A DNA stretch of 48,955 nucleotides from Clostridia bacterium (GTDB lineage: Bacteria; Bacillota; Clostridia; Oscillospirales; CAG-272). The DNA is taken from NCBI GenBank assembly GCA_017505745.1, contig JAFVOP010000011.1, forward strand, positions 1-48,955. Direction: 5' to 3'. A program made the translations under genes and the position numbers. The notes under the pieces were generated by a model. The model made no database searches and had not been told where the DNA came from. It saw only the letters and a list, made by a program, of their open reading frames with translations. Positions 31,255-38,765 of the stretch are shown one piece after another. Numbering within the stretch: position 1 is the first letter of the stretch; each line of letters opens with the position of its first letter.

Positions 31255-31992
31255 ATGAAGCTGAAAAATAAGGTTGCGCTCATTACCGGCGCGGCAGTGG
31301 GAATTGGAAGAGCTACGGCCATTGTGTTTGCCGAGCAGGGGGCCAAGCTGGTGTTGATAGACGTGAACGGAAAAAAGCTGGACGCATTGAAAAAAGAGCT
31401 GGAGGTCTATACGAAGGAGGTGCTGACGGTTGTGTGCGACGTCACCGACGAAGCGCTGGTACAAAGCACCGTTCAGCAGGCGGAGGAAGCCTTTGGAAGC
31501 GTGGACATTTTAGTCAATAACGCAGGGCTTTGGCGCTGCAGCTCACTCTTTACCGACACCCCCACCGACGACTGGAAGCGATTTCTGGACGTTAATATCA
31601 TGGGTCCGGTATACTTTACCAAGGCGGCGCTCCCCCATATGCTCTCCCGCGGCTGGGGACGCATCATCAACGTTGCCTCGGTAGCGGGTGTATACGGAAA
31701 CGCCAAAATGACGCATTATTCCGCCACCAAGGGGGCGCTCATTGCCATGACGAAGGCGTTGGCCAAGGAGGTTTCGAAAAACGGGATTACGGTGAACAGC
31801 GTTTCTCCCGGCAGCGTCAGTCCCTCGGAAAACCCCGATATCGATTACACCGAGGAAAGCCAGCTTTCCTTTGCAGGTCGCACCGGCTCGGGTCGTGAAA
31901 ACGCGGAGCTGATCGCCTTTTTGGCAAGCGAGGCGGCCGGATATATTTCGGGACAAAACATTCAGATCGACGGATGCAGGAAAAAACAGTGA
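31255..31992 (+). CDS. SDR family oxidoreductase (second, FabG-like)
   Basis: A 245-residue short-chain dehydrogenase. It has TGAAVGIG (residues 11-18), LIDVN (Asp for NAD(H)), NNAG (about 89-92), catalytic Ser in VASVAG (about 141-146), Tyr/Lys in YSATK (about 155-159) and a closing YISGQNIQIDG. It differs clearly from the first SDR of this operon, so two distinct oxidation steps are likely. ATG 31255 follows ATGAGGTAG, a modest ribosome site. The stop overlaps the next start as GTGA. Confidence 0.92.
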   Translation: MKLKNKVALITGAAVGIGRATAIVFAEQGAKLVLIDVNGKKLDALKKELEVYTKEVLTVVCDVTDEALVQSTVQQAEEAFGSVDILVNNAGLWRCSSLFTDTPTDDWKRFLDVNIMGPVYFTKAALPHMLSRGWGRIINVASVAGVYGNAKMTHYSATKGALIAMTKALAKEVSKNGITVNSVSPGSVSPSENPDIDYTEESQLSFAGRTGSGRENAELIAFLASEAAGYISGQNIQIDGCRKKQ

Positions 31993-32591
31993 ACCGATTT
32001 TATGAAGAAGCTGCGGGGATATTCCGCTTGCGGGTCCCCTTTGGAGCCATCTATACCTCGGTATTTTTGATACAGGCTCCGTCGGGGCCGATCCTGGTGG
32101 ATTGCGCCACCACGGAAACCGACGTGGATCTGCACCTCGTACCCGCCTTACAGGCGATGGGATATTCGCTTTCCGCTGTTAAAACGCTGGTTTTGACGCA
32201 CAGGCATGACGACCACGCGGGCGGATCGGCACGCGTATTGCAGCTTGCGCCGCACATCGAGGTGGTCCGAGAGGTGCGATCTCTTTGCGATGGGATCTGC
32301 ACCTACCCCATGGCGGGGCACACCGAGGATTGCATCGGCGTGCTGGATACGCGCTCGCATACCCTGATCTCCGGCGACGGCTTGCAGGGGGCGGGAGTGG
32401 ACAAATACCGGTGCTATCTCAAACAACCCGCGGCATATCTGCAAACGATACGGGCCATCCAGGCCGATGAGCGCGTGGAGACGGTTCTCTTCTCCCATGC
32501 CTACGAGCCCTGGAACAAAGACGCGGTGCGGGGCAGAGCCGCCGTAATGGCGTGTCTCTCAGAATGTAAAACATACGTAACGGAGGAATAA
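31989..32591 (+). CDS. Metallo-beta-lactamase-fold hydrolase
   Basis: A roughly 200-residue MBL-fold protein. The metal motif H-x-H-x-D-H is seen as THRHDDHAGG. Further ligands are likely the His in MAGHTEDC, the Asp in ISGDGLQG and the His in FSHAYEPW, so two metal sites are possible. It lacks a signal peptide. I prefer the GTG at 31989 because AGGA lies 7 nt upstream and it forms a GTGA overlap with the SDR stop; an ATG at 31974 is the alternative. In this operon it may hydrolyse a lactone or thioester made by one of the dehydrogenases, which is inference. Confidence 0.87.
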   Translation: MNRFYEEAAGIFRLRVPFGAIYTSVFLIQAPSGPILVDCATTETDVDLHLVPALQAMGYSLSAVKTLVLTHRHDDHAGGSARVLQLAPHIEVVREVRSLCDGICTYPMAGHTEDCIGVLDTRSHTLISGDGLQGAGVDKYRCYLKQPAAYLQTIRAIQADERVETVLFSHAYEPWNKDAVRGRAAVMACLSECKTYVTEE

Positions 32592-32594
32592 AAC

Positions 32595-33578
32595 ATGAAA
32601 GCAATCCTTGTAAACGAAGATAAAAGTCTGCGCTGGGACAACGTCCCCGATCCGATCCTCAAGGACGACGAGGTATTGGTAAAAATTGAAGCGGCCGCGC
32701 TCAACCGCGCCGACCTGATGCAGCGGGAGGGCGACTATCCTCCGCCTGCGGGCTGTCCCGAATGGATGGGCCTGGAGATTGCGGGCGAGATCGTGGAGAT
32801 CGGTCCGGAGGCTGCAAAATGCTCCACCTGGAAGCTTGGCGACAAGGTCTGCGCGCTGCTGGGCGGCGGCGGATACGCCGAATACGTGACCGTGAAATAC
32901 GATATGCTCATGCCGATCCCCAAAAACTGCTCCGTGGTAGAGGCGGCTGCCATGCCCGAGGCGTTTGCCACGGCGTATCTGAATTTGTTTATAGAGGGGA
33001 ACATCAAGGAAGGCAACACGCTTCTGATGAACGCCGGCGCCTCGGGGCTTGCCAGCGTGATCATTCCCATGGCAAAGGCCTTTGGCGTACGCGTGATCAC
33101 CACGGTTCTGACCGAGGAGATCGCCGCCAAGATCACGCATCTGGGAGCCGACCGCGTGGTAGTGACGTCCAAGGAAAGCATTGCGGACGTCCTGAAGGAG
33201 GAATTGGAAAACGGACACAGTGTGGACGTTGCCATCGACTGCCTGGGTGGTGAGATCATGGGCAAATGCATCCACTACCTCACCCACGGCGCGCGTTGGA
33301 TCATGATCGCCGCGCTGGCGGGAACCAAAACCGAGATCGATCTCAAAAACATTTACGTGCGCAACGTGCGCATCATCGGCAGCACGCTCCGCTCGCGTAC
33401 CCCCGAGGTCAAGGCGCAGATCCTTGCAGGCATTGTACGCGACGTGTATCCCAAGATCGAGGCCGGGCTGGTAAAGCCCACGATCTACAAGGTCTTGCCG
33501 ATCACCGAGGCCGAGGCGGCACACGACATCCTCTATCGCGGGGAGAACGTGGGGAAGGTTGTATTGACGGTTGGATAA
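32595..33578 (+). CDS. Quinone oxidoreductase-like MDR protein
   Basis: A 327-residue medium-chain reductase of the zinc-free quinone oxidoreductase/TP53I3 type. It has LNRADLMQREGDYPPPAG (about residues 37-54) and the motif GLEIAGEIVEIG (about 60-71). The Rossmann domain has LLMNAGASGLASVIIPMAKA (about 144-163), where NAGASGLAS replaces the common GAAGGVG. No structural or catalytic zinc cysteines are seen. It uses NAD(P)H to reduce enones or quinones. It is the last gene of the AraC-controlled operon, 3 bp after the MBL gene. Confidence 0.92.
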   Translation: MKAILVNEDKSLRWDNVPDPILKDDEVLVKIEAAALNRADLMQREGDYPPPAGCPEWMGLEIAGEIVEIGPEAAKCSTWKLGDKVCALLGGGGYAEYVTVKYDMLMPIPKNCSVVEAAAMPEAFATAYLNLFIEGNIKEGNTLLMNAGASGLASVIIPMAKAFGVRVITTVLTEEIAAKITHLGADRVVVTSKESIADVLKEELENGHSVDVAIDCLGGEIMGKCIHYLTHGARWIMIAALAGTKTEIDLKNIYVRNVRIIGSTLRSRTPEVKAQILAGIVRDVYPKIEAGLVKPTIYKVLPITEAEAAHDILYRGENVGKVVLTVG

Positions 33579-33672
33579 GCGAAAAGGAGCCTGAGATCGG
33601 AAGCGCGTGTATGATTCCATGCGCGCCGAGATCCACCGCGCGATCAAGCGGGATCCGGAGCTGTAAGAACAA

Positions 33673-33722
33673 AAAAGGGGCTGTCCCAAATGCAATAAAA
33701 AGCATTTGAGACAGCCCCTTTT
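33673..33722. terminator. Bidirectional terminator
   Basis: The hairpin AAAAGGGGCTGTC...GACAGCCCCTTTT, with inner AAATGC/GCATTT and loop AATAAAAA, lies between the convergent MDR gene and zinc-ribbon gene. Both strands end in T runs. The 90 bp before it hold no convincing gene. Confidence 0.92.
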
Positions 33723-33740
33723 ATGATTGAGTAGACGGAG

Positions 33741-34031
33741 TTAAAGTGCACCTAAGAACCCAATCACAAATCCGAAGCAGAACGAAACCGCCCACGAAAT
33801 GATAGCCGTAATACCACAAGCTTGTGCTTTTTTAGGTGTTTCTTTGTACTTTAAGGGCCAATATATAATTCCAAACAACGGAATTAAAGCCGCCAAAACA
33901 CAAAGACCAACACTAACCTGGTCTTCAGCGATTTGCTGGGGTACACTGGGGTTAGTGACCGCACAACCGCAATTAGGGCAAACGACAGCCTCCTCTAAAA
34001 TTTCTTTTCCACATTTTGCACAGAATTTCAT
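33741..34031 (-). CDS. Small membrane protein with N-terminal zinc ribbon
   Basis: A 96-residue protein with an N-terminal zinc ribbon C-x2-C...C-x2-C (MKFCAKCGKEILEEAVVCPN, then CGC) and two membrane helices (about 43-60 and 71-92). This is the reverse order of the zinc-ribbon membrane protein at 24.1 kb. The function is unknown; similar proteins (DUF2116/zinc-ribbon_2 type) are common in Clostridia. It has a full-consensus promoter overlapped by a perfect palindrome and is divergent from an XRE regulator, its likely repressor. AAAGGAG precedes ATG 34031. Confidence 0.88.
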   Translation of the reverse strand: MKFCAKCGKEILEEAVVCPNCGCAVTNPSVPQQIAEDQVSVGLCVLAALIPLFGIIYWPLKYKETPKKAQACGITAIISWAVSFCFGFVIGFLGAL

Positions 34032-34072
34032 AAAAAAGCTCCTTTCTTAATATTATACCAAAACGGGATATT

Positions 34073-34104
34073 ATAATTATACCACAATGGTATAATTATG
34101 TCAA
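34073..34104 (-). promoter_or_regulatory. Consensus promoter overlapped by a perfect palindromic operator
   Basis: On the minus strand there is TTGACA (34104-34099), a 17-bp spacer and TATAAT (34081-34076). The perfect inverted repeat ATAATTATACCA-CAA-TGGTATAATTAT (34073-34099) covers the spacer and -10 box. The other arm also provides a TATAAT on the plus strand (34091-34096), toward the XRE gene. A repressor dimer bound here would control both genes. Confidence 0.82.
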
Positions 34105-34137
34105 GGGATTTCCTAAAAATAAAGAAAAGGAGAAAAA

Positions 34138-34338
34138 ATGGAGTTTCGGCTAAAAAAATTGAGAAAAGAGCGAAATATATCTCAATTAAAGCTTGCAATT
34201 GATTTAAGTATGAATCAAAATACCATTTCAAGATATGAAAATCTAGAGAGAGAAGCGGACTATGAAACCCTTGTGAAAATTGCCGATTATTTTCAAGTGT
34301 CTCTTGATTATTTGCTTGGCAGAACGGACAAAAAGTAA
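34138..34338 (+). CDS. XRE family helix-turn-helix regulator
   Basis: A 66-residue single-domain HTH_3 protein. The helices read KLRKERNISQLKLAIDLSMN then QNTISRYENLEREADYETLV and KIADYFQVSLDYLLGRTD, the complete Cro/C1-type pattern. It has no sensor domain. It is divergent from the zinc-ribbon membrane gene across a perfect palindrome and is probably its repressor. AAAAGGAG lies 6 nt before ATG. It is strongly AT-rich compared with the window average. Confidence 0.95.
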   Translation: MEFRLKKLRKERNISQLKLAIDLSMNQNTISRYENLEREADYETLVKIADYFQVSLDYLLGRTDKK

Positions 34339-34376
34339 AGACCTTTATGAAAGGGTACATAAAGGTCTTTTCTTTT
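34338..34376 (+). terminator. Terminator of the XRE gene
   Basis: The perfect stem AAGACCTTTATG/CATAAAGGTCTT (34338-34349, 34358-34369), with loop AAAGGGTA, is followed by TTCTTTT. It begins at the last base of the XRE stop codon. Confidence 0.92.
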
Positions 34377-34382
34377 GCTATA

Positions 34383-34600
34383 GGCACTAGGATATTCACC
34401 TGTGGCGACGATTCGCGCACTCTCCGCCTGGTGAGCAAGCTCCCCCGATCTCCGAGTGTCGAATGCGAACCTAATCCGCGTCGCTTCGCTCGCGGAGCGA
34501 GCTTTGAAGCGACGAGTGCCCCAGCCAAAAGAGCTACGAAAAAGATATTTTTGCGTTCCTTAATAAGGATTCGAACTCAAACCGATTTTAGTGATATCGT
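34383..34600. other. Non-coding stretch with tRNA-Gln-like fragments and a strong hairpin
   Basis: No gene is seen here. GGCACTAGGAT (34383-34393) equals part of the T-arm/acceptor of the tRNA-Gln at 35.3 kb, in the same orientation. AGTGCCCCAGCCA (34515-34527) equals its 3' end in the opposite orientation. GGATTCGAACTC (34568-34579) looks like another T-arm remnant. Between them lies a large hairpin CGTCGCTTC...GAAGCGACG (about 34479-34514). The stretch looks like recombination debris from tRNA genes. Confidence 0.5.
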
Positions 34601-35056
34601 TTAGTATTCTATTTTTAAGCCCAATTTTTCCACATACGCGATTACCTCGGGCACATAATCCAAATGAAACAAGTTTTTGTTTCTGTCGTTTTTGAACACA
34701 AGATAGGGCAACCGTCCCCTACCGCCGGCCCTCCATTTTGCTTTTTTGAGGTCGCTCAATAAAACTATTTTTTCTCGTTTCTTGAAAAAAGGATACTCGA
34801 TAATTTTAATCGTTTCATTCGTTATTTCGATATATGAATGATTCATATTGTAGCCAAGAGCTGAAAGTATAACCGTAAAAACTGAAATAGAGAAAACAGT
34901 AATAAGCGCAGGAAAAATGCTTTGAAGATCAATTGAGATTACAATTCCAACCATAAAAAAGAGAGCGGCAAGACACGCAAAGAATGAAATAAGAAATATT
35001 GTTATCCATTTTGGCGTTTTACCACGAGGGGTTCTGCCGTACATATTGAATTTCAT
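34601..35056 (-). CDS. Membrane protein with PH-like C-terminal domain
   Basis: A 151-residue AT-rich gene product. Two membrane helices (about residues 17-38 and 46-67) are followed by a soluble beta-rich domain. The pattern YIEITNETIKIIEYPFFKKR then EKIVLLSDLKKAKW is reminiscent of bacterial PH-like domains of two-helix membrane proteins. The function is unknown. It lies between tRNA-like debris and tRNA-Gln, and its base composition differs from the housekeeping genes, so it may be foreign. Confidence 0.75.
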   Translation of the reverse strand: MKFNMYGRTPRGKTPKWITIFLISFFACLAALFFMVGIVISIDLQSIFPALITVFSISVFTVILSALGYNMNHSYIEITNETIKIIEYPFFKKREKIVLLSDLKKAKWRAGGRGRLPYLVFKNDRNKNLFHLDYVPEVIAYVEKLGLKIEY

Positions 35057-35162
35057 ATCCCCACCGCCTTTCTGTGATTAGTATATCATAAAATCGGTAA
35101 GATTGCAAGCGCTTCGCGCCAAATCACGCCAAAGGCGTGTAAAAAATGCGTTTTGCAAAGCA

Positions 35163-35272
35163 AAAAGCTACCTTGTTTCTTCACTATTACTTATTACTTG
35201 CCAAAAAACAACAAGAGGTTTTAGTGAAAAGTGAAGAGTGAAAAGTGAAAAGTGAAAAGTGAAAAAGTAAAA
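35163..35272. repeat. AGTGAAA heptamer tandem repeat and flanking AT-rich DNA
   Basis: Six near-perfect AGTGAAA units (35223-35265, one unit AGTGAAG, the last with an extra A) are followed by a degenerate AGTAAAA. Just upstream lie TTCACTATTACTTATTACTT and a small hairpin CACGCC/GGCGTG (about 35125-35140). There is no gene. Units of 7 nt can slip, but nothing coding is affected. Confidence 0.8.
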
Positions 35273-35304
35273 ACGACAACCTTCTGTCGAAGATTGTCGT
35301 TTTT
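35272..35304 (-). terminator. Terminator of tRNA-Gln
   Basis: The stem AACGACAA/TTGTCGTT with inner CTTC/GAAG (35272-35301) is followed by TTTTT on the plus strand and by TTTTTACTTTTT on the minus strand. It lies directly after the tRNA 3' end on the minus strand. Confidence 0.88.
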
Positions 35305-35380
35305 TGGCTGGGGCACTAGGATTCGAACCTAGGTAATGACGGAGTCAGAGTCCGTTGCCTTACCGCTTGGCGATGCCCCA
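35305..35380 (-). tRNA. tRNA-Gln (anticodon CTG)
   Basis: 76 nt including an encoded CCA (35307-35305). The acceptor arm is TGGGGCA/TGCCCCA with discriminator G. The D-arm is TCGCCAAGCGGTAAGGCA. The anticodon stem ACGGA/TCCGT has loop CTCTGAC, giving CTG at positions 34-36. The T-arm is CTAGG/CCTAG with loop TTCGAAT. All helices are fully paired. This is the minor Gln(CUG) isoacceptor. Confidence 0.97.
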
Positions 35381-35462
35381 TTCGTTTTCACAACGCATAT
35401 TATAACAGATATTTTTCCCTTTGTCAATACCTTTATACAAAAAATTTGCAATTTTCATCCAA

Positions 35463-35493
35463 AAAAGCATCCGCATGATCTGCGGATGCTTTT
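35463..35493. terminator. Terminator of the DUF4886 lipoprotein gene
   Basis: A perfect 13-bp stem AAAAGCATCCGCA/TGCGGATGCTTTT with loop TGATC is flanked by T runs on both strands and lies 35 bp after the minus-strand stop. Confidence 0.93.
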
Positions 35494-35527
35494 CTTTCAA
35501 AAATTCGAATCGGTTGGTCTTCGCGCC

Positions 35528-36523
35528 TCATTTGTAGATGGACGGGGTCACGGCGTCCGGCGTTTGGATCGCGTCCTGAACGGAGGCCTTGGCCATGGCC
35601 ATAGCCGTAGCATTGACGCCGTTGGGAGCGTAGGAAATATTGGAAATATCGCACCCCGTGATTGCGGCAAAGTAGGTCAGCGCTACAATGTATCTGCCAA
35701 GCGTTTTATCCATATGGTAGCCGTCGCGTGTCAGGTTGTCACCGATATAGCTGGTGCGCGCGTTCTGGACCGCGGTGCCATTGGGGATCACGCCGTCAAT
35801 CATTTCATGGGGCAAAATACACTCCTGTACGGTAGAAACGATCCGGTTATACATGGTCATCTGGTTTTTGTTGTAATTTGCAAAGGCGGAGTGGGTGCTA
35901 TCCTGCTGATAAGCCCAGGTCATGTGCCAAAAAGTGCGGGCGTTTTCGTTGGTCTTCATTCCCTCCACGTACCACAAAAGCACCTCCAGGTCGGTACCGT
36001 AGGTCTCGGGGAGTCCCGAGGAGTTGCTGACCTGCTGCAGTGTGATCACGTCCCACTCCTCGTCCTTCAGTCCGGTGGAAAAGGGTGTGTTGGGAGTGTT
36101 GCTCCAGTGGCCGGAGGTATTTTTGTAGTATGTATAGGCGGCATCGTCGTTGACTGCGTGCTTTTTGTGGGATGCAAGGCTGCACCCACCGATGTAAAGG
36201 TTACCAAGAACGATCTCCTCCACGCCGGCGCTCTCTGCCACCTGATAGAGATATTCCATGGCATCCACCGAAAACGAGTTGCCGATGGCAAGGATCTTCA
36301 AGGATTTGGGAACCTCATTGTAGTCGGAGGGATTTTCGTCGGTTTCCGTTTCGGTTTCCGTCTCGGTCTCCGTTTCCGTTTCTGTTTCGGTTTCGGTTTC
36401 TGTTTCGGTATCGGTCTCCGTTTCGGTTACGGTCTCTTTGGGATCTGCATCGTTTGGGGTGCAGGACAGCGCCGACAGGCACAGAAGGATGGCAAGGAGG
36501 CATGCAAATAATTTCCGGAACAT
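35528..36523 (-). CDS. DUF4886 lipoprotein with Thr-Glu repeat linker
   Basis: A 331-residue surface lipoprotein. The signal peptide ends in a lipobox LSALSC (Cys at about residue 21). A linker of about 15 Thr-Glu dipeptides (about 32-61) follows, and then an SGNH-hydrolase-like DUF4886 domain (about 75-325). Visible motifs are LAIGNSFSVDAMEYLYQVAE (GNS block, catalytic Ser candidate), VITLQQVSN and a C-terminal DGYHMDKTLGRY with the Asp/His pair. The domain may remove acyl groups from glycans; this is inferred from the fold. The TE linker is encoded by hexanucleotide-like repeats (36337-36430) and resembles a wall-spanning spacer. The promoter is unclear. Confidence 0.87.
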   Translation of the reverse strand: MFRKLFACLLAILLCLSALSCTPNDADPKETVTETETDTETETETETETETETETETETETDENPSDYNEVPKSLKILAIGNSFSVDAMEYLYQVAESAGVEEIVLGNLYIGGCSLASHKKHAVNDDAAYTYYKNTSGHWSNTPNTPFSTGLKDEEWDVITLQQVSNSSGLPETYGTDLEVLLWYVEGMKTNENARTFWHMTWAYQQDSTHSAFANYNKNQMTMYNRIVSTVQECILPHEMIDGVIPNGTAVQNARTSYIGDNLTRDGYHMDKTLGRYIVALTYFAAITGCDISNISYAPNGVNATAMAMAKASVQDAIQTPDAVTPSIYK

Positions 36524-36752
36524 GTGATTCTTTCGGTCGGTTCGACCTCTCCTTTTTTGATTGATAAATTAATTATATCATATTCATTTGCAAAGGAAAA
36601 TGCATATTTCAAAACAACTTGAGGATTTCGAAACGATTTTTTCGCGTTTTGGCACCAAAAAGAAACAAACGGAGGATCGCTTGCAGCTGCAAACCGCAGT
36701 TTGCATGGGAAACGTCCCGATAAGTTTCTCCGCCGTCATTTGCGGATATGGG
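36524..36752. other. Intergenic region between DUF4886 and rfbA
   Basis: An AT-rich divergent intergenic stretch. It holds a TATAAT for the minus strand at about 36571-36576 with a poor -35 box and a small palindrome GGTCGGTTCGACC (36535-36547) in the DUF4886 leader. I see no gene or stable RNA. Confidence 0.5.
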
Positions 36753-36781
36753 TTGCATTTTGCAAAAAAACATGGTATAAT
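36753..36781 (+). promoter_or_regulatory. Promoter of the rfbABC operon
   Basis: TTGCAT (36753-36758), a 17-bp spacer and a perfect TATAAT (36776-36781) lie 50 bp before rfbA. Confidence 0.82.
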
Positions 36782-36831
36782 GGGCATAATAAGAAGGAAC
36801 CAAACTACGAACGCCGAAAGGATACAACCGT

Positions 36832-37728
36832 ATGAAGGGTATTATTTTAGCGGGCGGCTCGGGCACGCGCCTCTATCCGCTCACCAGAGTCACCTCCAAG
36901 CAGCTGTTGCCGATCTACGACAAGCCCATGATCTATTATCCCCTGTCGGTGCTGATGAACGCAGGGATCCGCGAGATCCTCATCATCTCCACCCCCCAGG
37001 ATACCCCTCGGTTTTCCGACCTTCTGGGCGACGGCAGCCGCCTCGGCATCTCGCTCTCCTACGCCGTCCAGCCCTCCCCCGACGGCCTGGCGCAGGCCTT
37101 TCTCATCGGCGAGGAGTTCATCGGCTCCGATACCGTGGCGATGGTGCTGGGTGACAACGTCTTTTCGGGTCACGGGCTGAAAAAGCGGCTCCGTGCCGCC
37201 GTTCAACGCGCCGAACGCGGCGAGGGTGCTACGGTCTTTGGCTACTATGTGGACGATCCCGAGCGCTTTGGCATCGTGGAGTTTGATGCCGAGGGGCGCG
37301 CCGTCTCGATTGAAGAAAAACCGAAGCAGCCCAAGAGCAACTACTGCGTCACCGGCCTGTATTTCTATGACAACCGCGCCGTCTCGATCGCAAAGGGCCT
37401 CAAGCCCTCGGCGCGCGGCGAATTGGAGATCACCGATCTCAACCGCACCTATCTGGAGCTGGGAGAGCTGCATGTGGAGCTGCTTGGCCAGGGCTTTACC
37501 TGGCTGGACACCGGCACGCACGAGAGCCTGGTGGAGGCAACCAACTTTGTAAAGACCGTGGAGACTCACCAGCACCGCAAGATCGCGTGCCTGGAGGAGA
37601 TCGCCTACCTCAACGGCTGGATCTCCCGCGCCGACCTGGAGGCCTTCTGCGAAGAAATGAAAAACAATCAGTACGGGCAGTATCTGCGCGATGTCCTCAA
37701 CGGAAAATACATCGACGTTCTGCACTGA
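36832..37728 (+). CDS. rfbA: Glucose-1-phosphate thymidylyltransferase
   Basis: A 298-residue nucleotidyltransferase making dTDP-glucose from dTTP and glucose-1-phosphate. The N-terminal signature [20 protein letters not shown] is complete (about residues 7-26). Later blocks are [28 protein letters not shown] with the metal-binding Asp, and [23 protein letters not shown], all as in RmlA. Length is normal. It is first of three co-oriented dTDP-sugar genes, 14 bp before rfbB. Confidence 0.97.
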   Translation: MKGIILAGGSGTRLYPLTRVTSKQLLPIYDKPMIYYPLSVLMNAGIREILIISTPQDTPRFSDLLGDGSRLGISLSYAVQPSPDGLAQAFLIGEEFIGSDTVAMVLGDNVFSGHGLKKRLRAAVQRAERGEGATVFGYYVDDPERFGIVEFDAEGRAVSIEEKPKQPKSNYCVTGLYFYDNRAVSIAKGLKPSARGELEITDLNRTYLELGELHVELLGQGFTWLDTGTHESLVEATNFVKTVETHQHRKIACLEEIAYLNGWISRADLEAFCEEMKNNQYGQYLRDVLNGKYIDVLH

Positions 37729-37742
37729 AAGGAGCATTGGGT

Positions 37743-38762
37743 ATGACCTTGATCGTAACCGGCGGTGCCGGCTTTATCGGAAGCAATTTTATCTTCCACA
37801 TCCTGAAAAAATACCCTGCATACCGCGTGGTCTGTCTGGACAAGCTGACCTATGCGGGCAACCTTTCCACGCTGGCATCGGTGATGGAGCATCCGCAATT
37901 CCGGTTCGTGAAGGCCGACATCTGTGACCGCGAGGCGGTGTACCGCCTCTTTGAGGAGGAGCATCCCGACGTTGTGGTCAACTTTGCGGCGGAGAGCCAC
38001 GTCGACCGCTCGATCGAGGACCCCGGCATCTTTCTGCAAACCAATATCCTGGGCACGGCCACTCTGATGGACGCCTGCCGCAAATACGGCATTGTGCGCT
38101 ATCACCAGGTCTCCACCGACGAGGTCTACGGCGATCTGCCGCTGGACCGTCCCGACCTGTTTTTCACCGAGGAAACGCCGATCCACACCAGCAGTCCCTA
38201 TTCCTCCTCCAAGGCGGCGGCCGATCTGTTGGTATTGGCATACCACCGCACCTACGGGCTTCCCGTTACGGTCAGCCGTTGCTCCAACAACTACGGGCCC
38301 TACCACTTCCCCGAAAAGCTGATCCCACTGATGATTGCCAATGCGCTGAATGACAAGCCGCTCCCCGTCTACGGAAAAGGCCTCAACGTGCGCGACTGGC
38401 TCTATGTGGAGGACCACTGCAAGGCCATTGACCTGATTTTGCACCAGGGGCGCGTGGGCGAGATCTACAACGTGGGCGGACACAACGAAATGCGCAACAT
38501 CGACATCGTAAGGCTTATCTGCCGCGCGCTGGGCAAGCCGGAGTCCCTCATCACCTACGTGGCCGACCGCAAGGGACACGACATGCGCTACGCGATCGAC
38601 CCCACCAAGATCCACACCGAGCTTGGCTGGCTGCCCGAAACGAAATTTGAGGACGGTATTCAAAAAACCATCGCGTGGTACCTCGAAAACCGCGAATGGT
38701 GGGAGACCATCCTCTCGGGAGAATATCAAACCTATTATGAAAGAATGTATGGAGAACGCTGA
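37743..38762 (+). CDS. rfbB: dTDP-glucose 4,6-dehydratase
   Basis: A 339-residue extended SDR that converts dTDP-glucose to dTDP-4-keto-6-deoxyglucose. It has the NAD loop GGAGFIGSNF (residues 6-15), FAAESHVDRSI (about 80-90), catalytic Thr-Asp-Glu in STDEVYGDL (about 123-131) and Tyr/Lys in YSSSKAAAD (about 151-159). RCSNNYGPYHFPEKLIPLMI, the dehydratase-specific block, is intact. ATG 37743 follows AAAGGAG; the longer frame from 37587 lies inside rfbA. Confidence 0.97.
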   Translation: MTLIVTGGAGFIGSNFIFHILKKYPAYRVVCLDKLTYAGNLSTLASVMEHPQFRFVKADICDREAVYRLFEEEHPDVVVNFAAESHVDRSIEDPGIFLQTNILGTATLMDACRKYGIVRYHQVSTDEVYGDLPLDRPDLFFTEETPIHTSSPYSSSKAAADLLVLAYHRTYGLPVTVSRCSNNYGPYHFPEKLIPLMIANALNDKPLPVYGKGLNVRDWLYVEDHCKAIDLILHQGRVGEIYNVGGHNEMRNIDIVRLICRALGKPESLITYVADRKGHDMRYAIDPTKIHTELGWLPETKFEDGIQKTIAWYLENREWWETILSGEYQTYYERMYGER

Positions 38763-38765
38763 GCG

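Noticed and set aside
33590..33672. AGATCGGAAG, the first ten bases of a common sequencing adapter, and a short frame ending RAEIHRAIKRDPEL
   Set aside because: Only ten bases match and the following bases differ, so chance is enough. The short frame has no start or ribosome site and may at most be a gene remnant.
35223..35272. A CRISPR array
   Set aside because: The AGTGAAA units are 7 nt without spacers, and no cas gene is present in the window.
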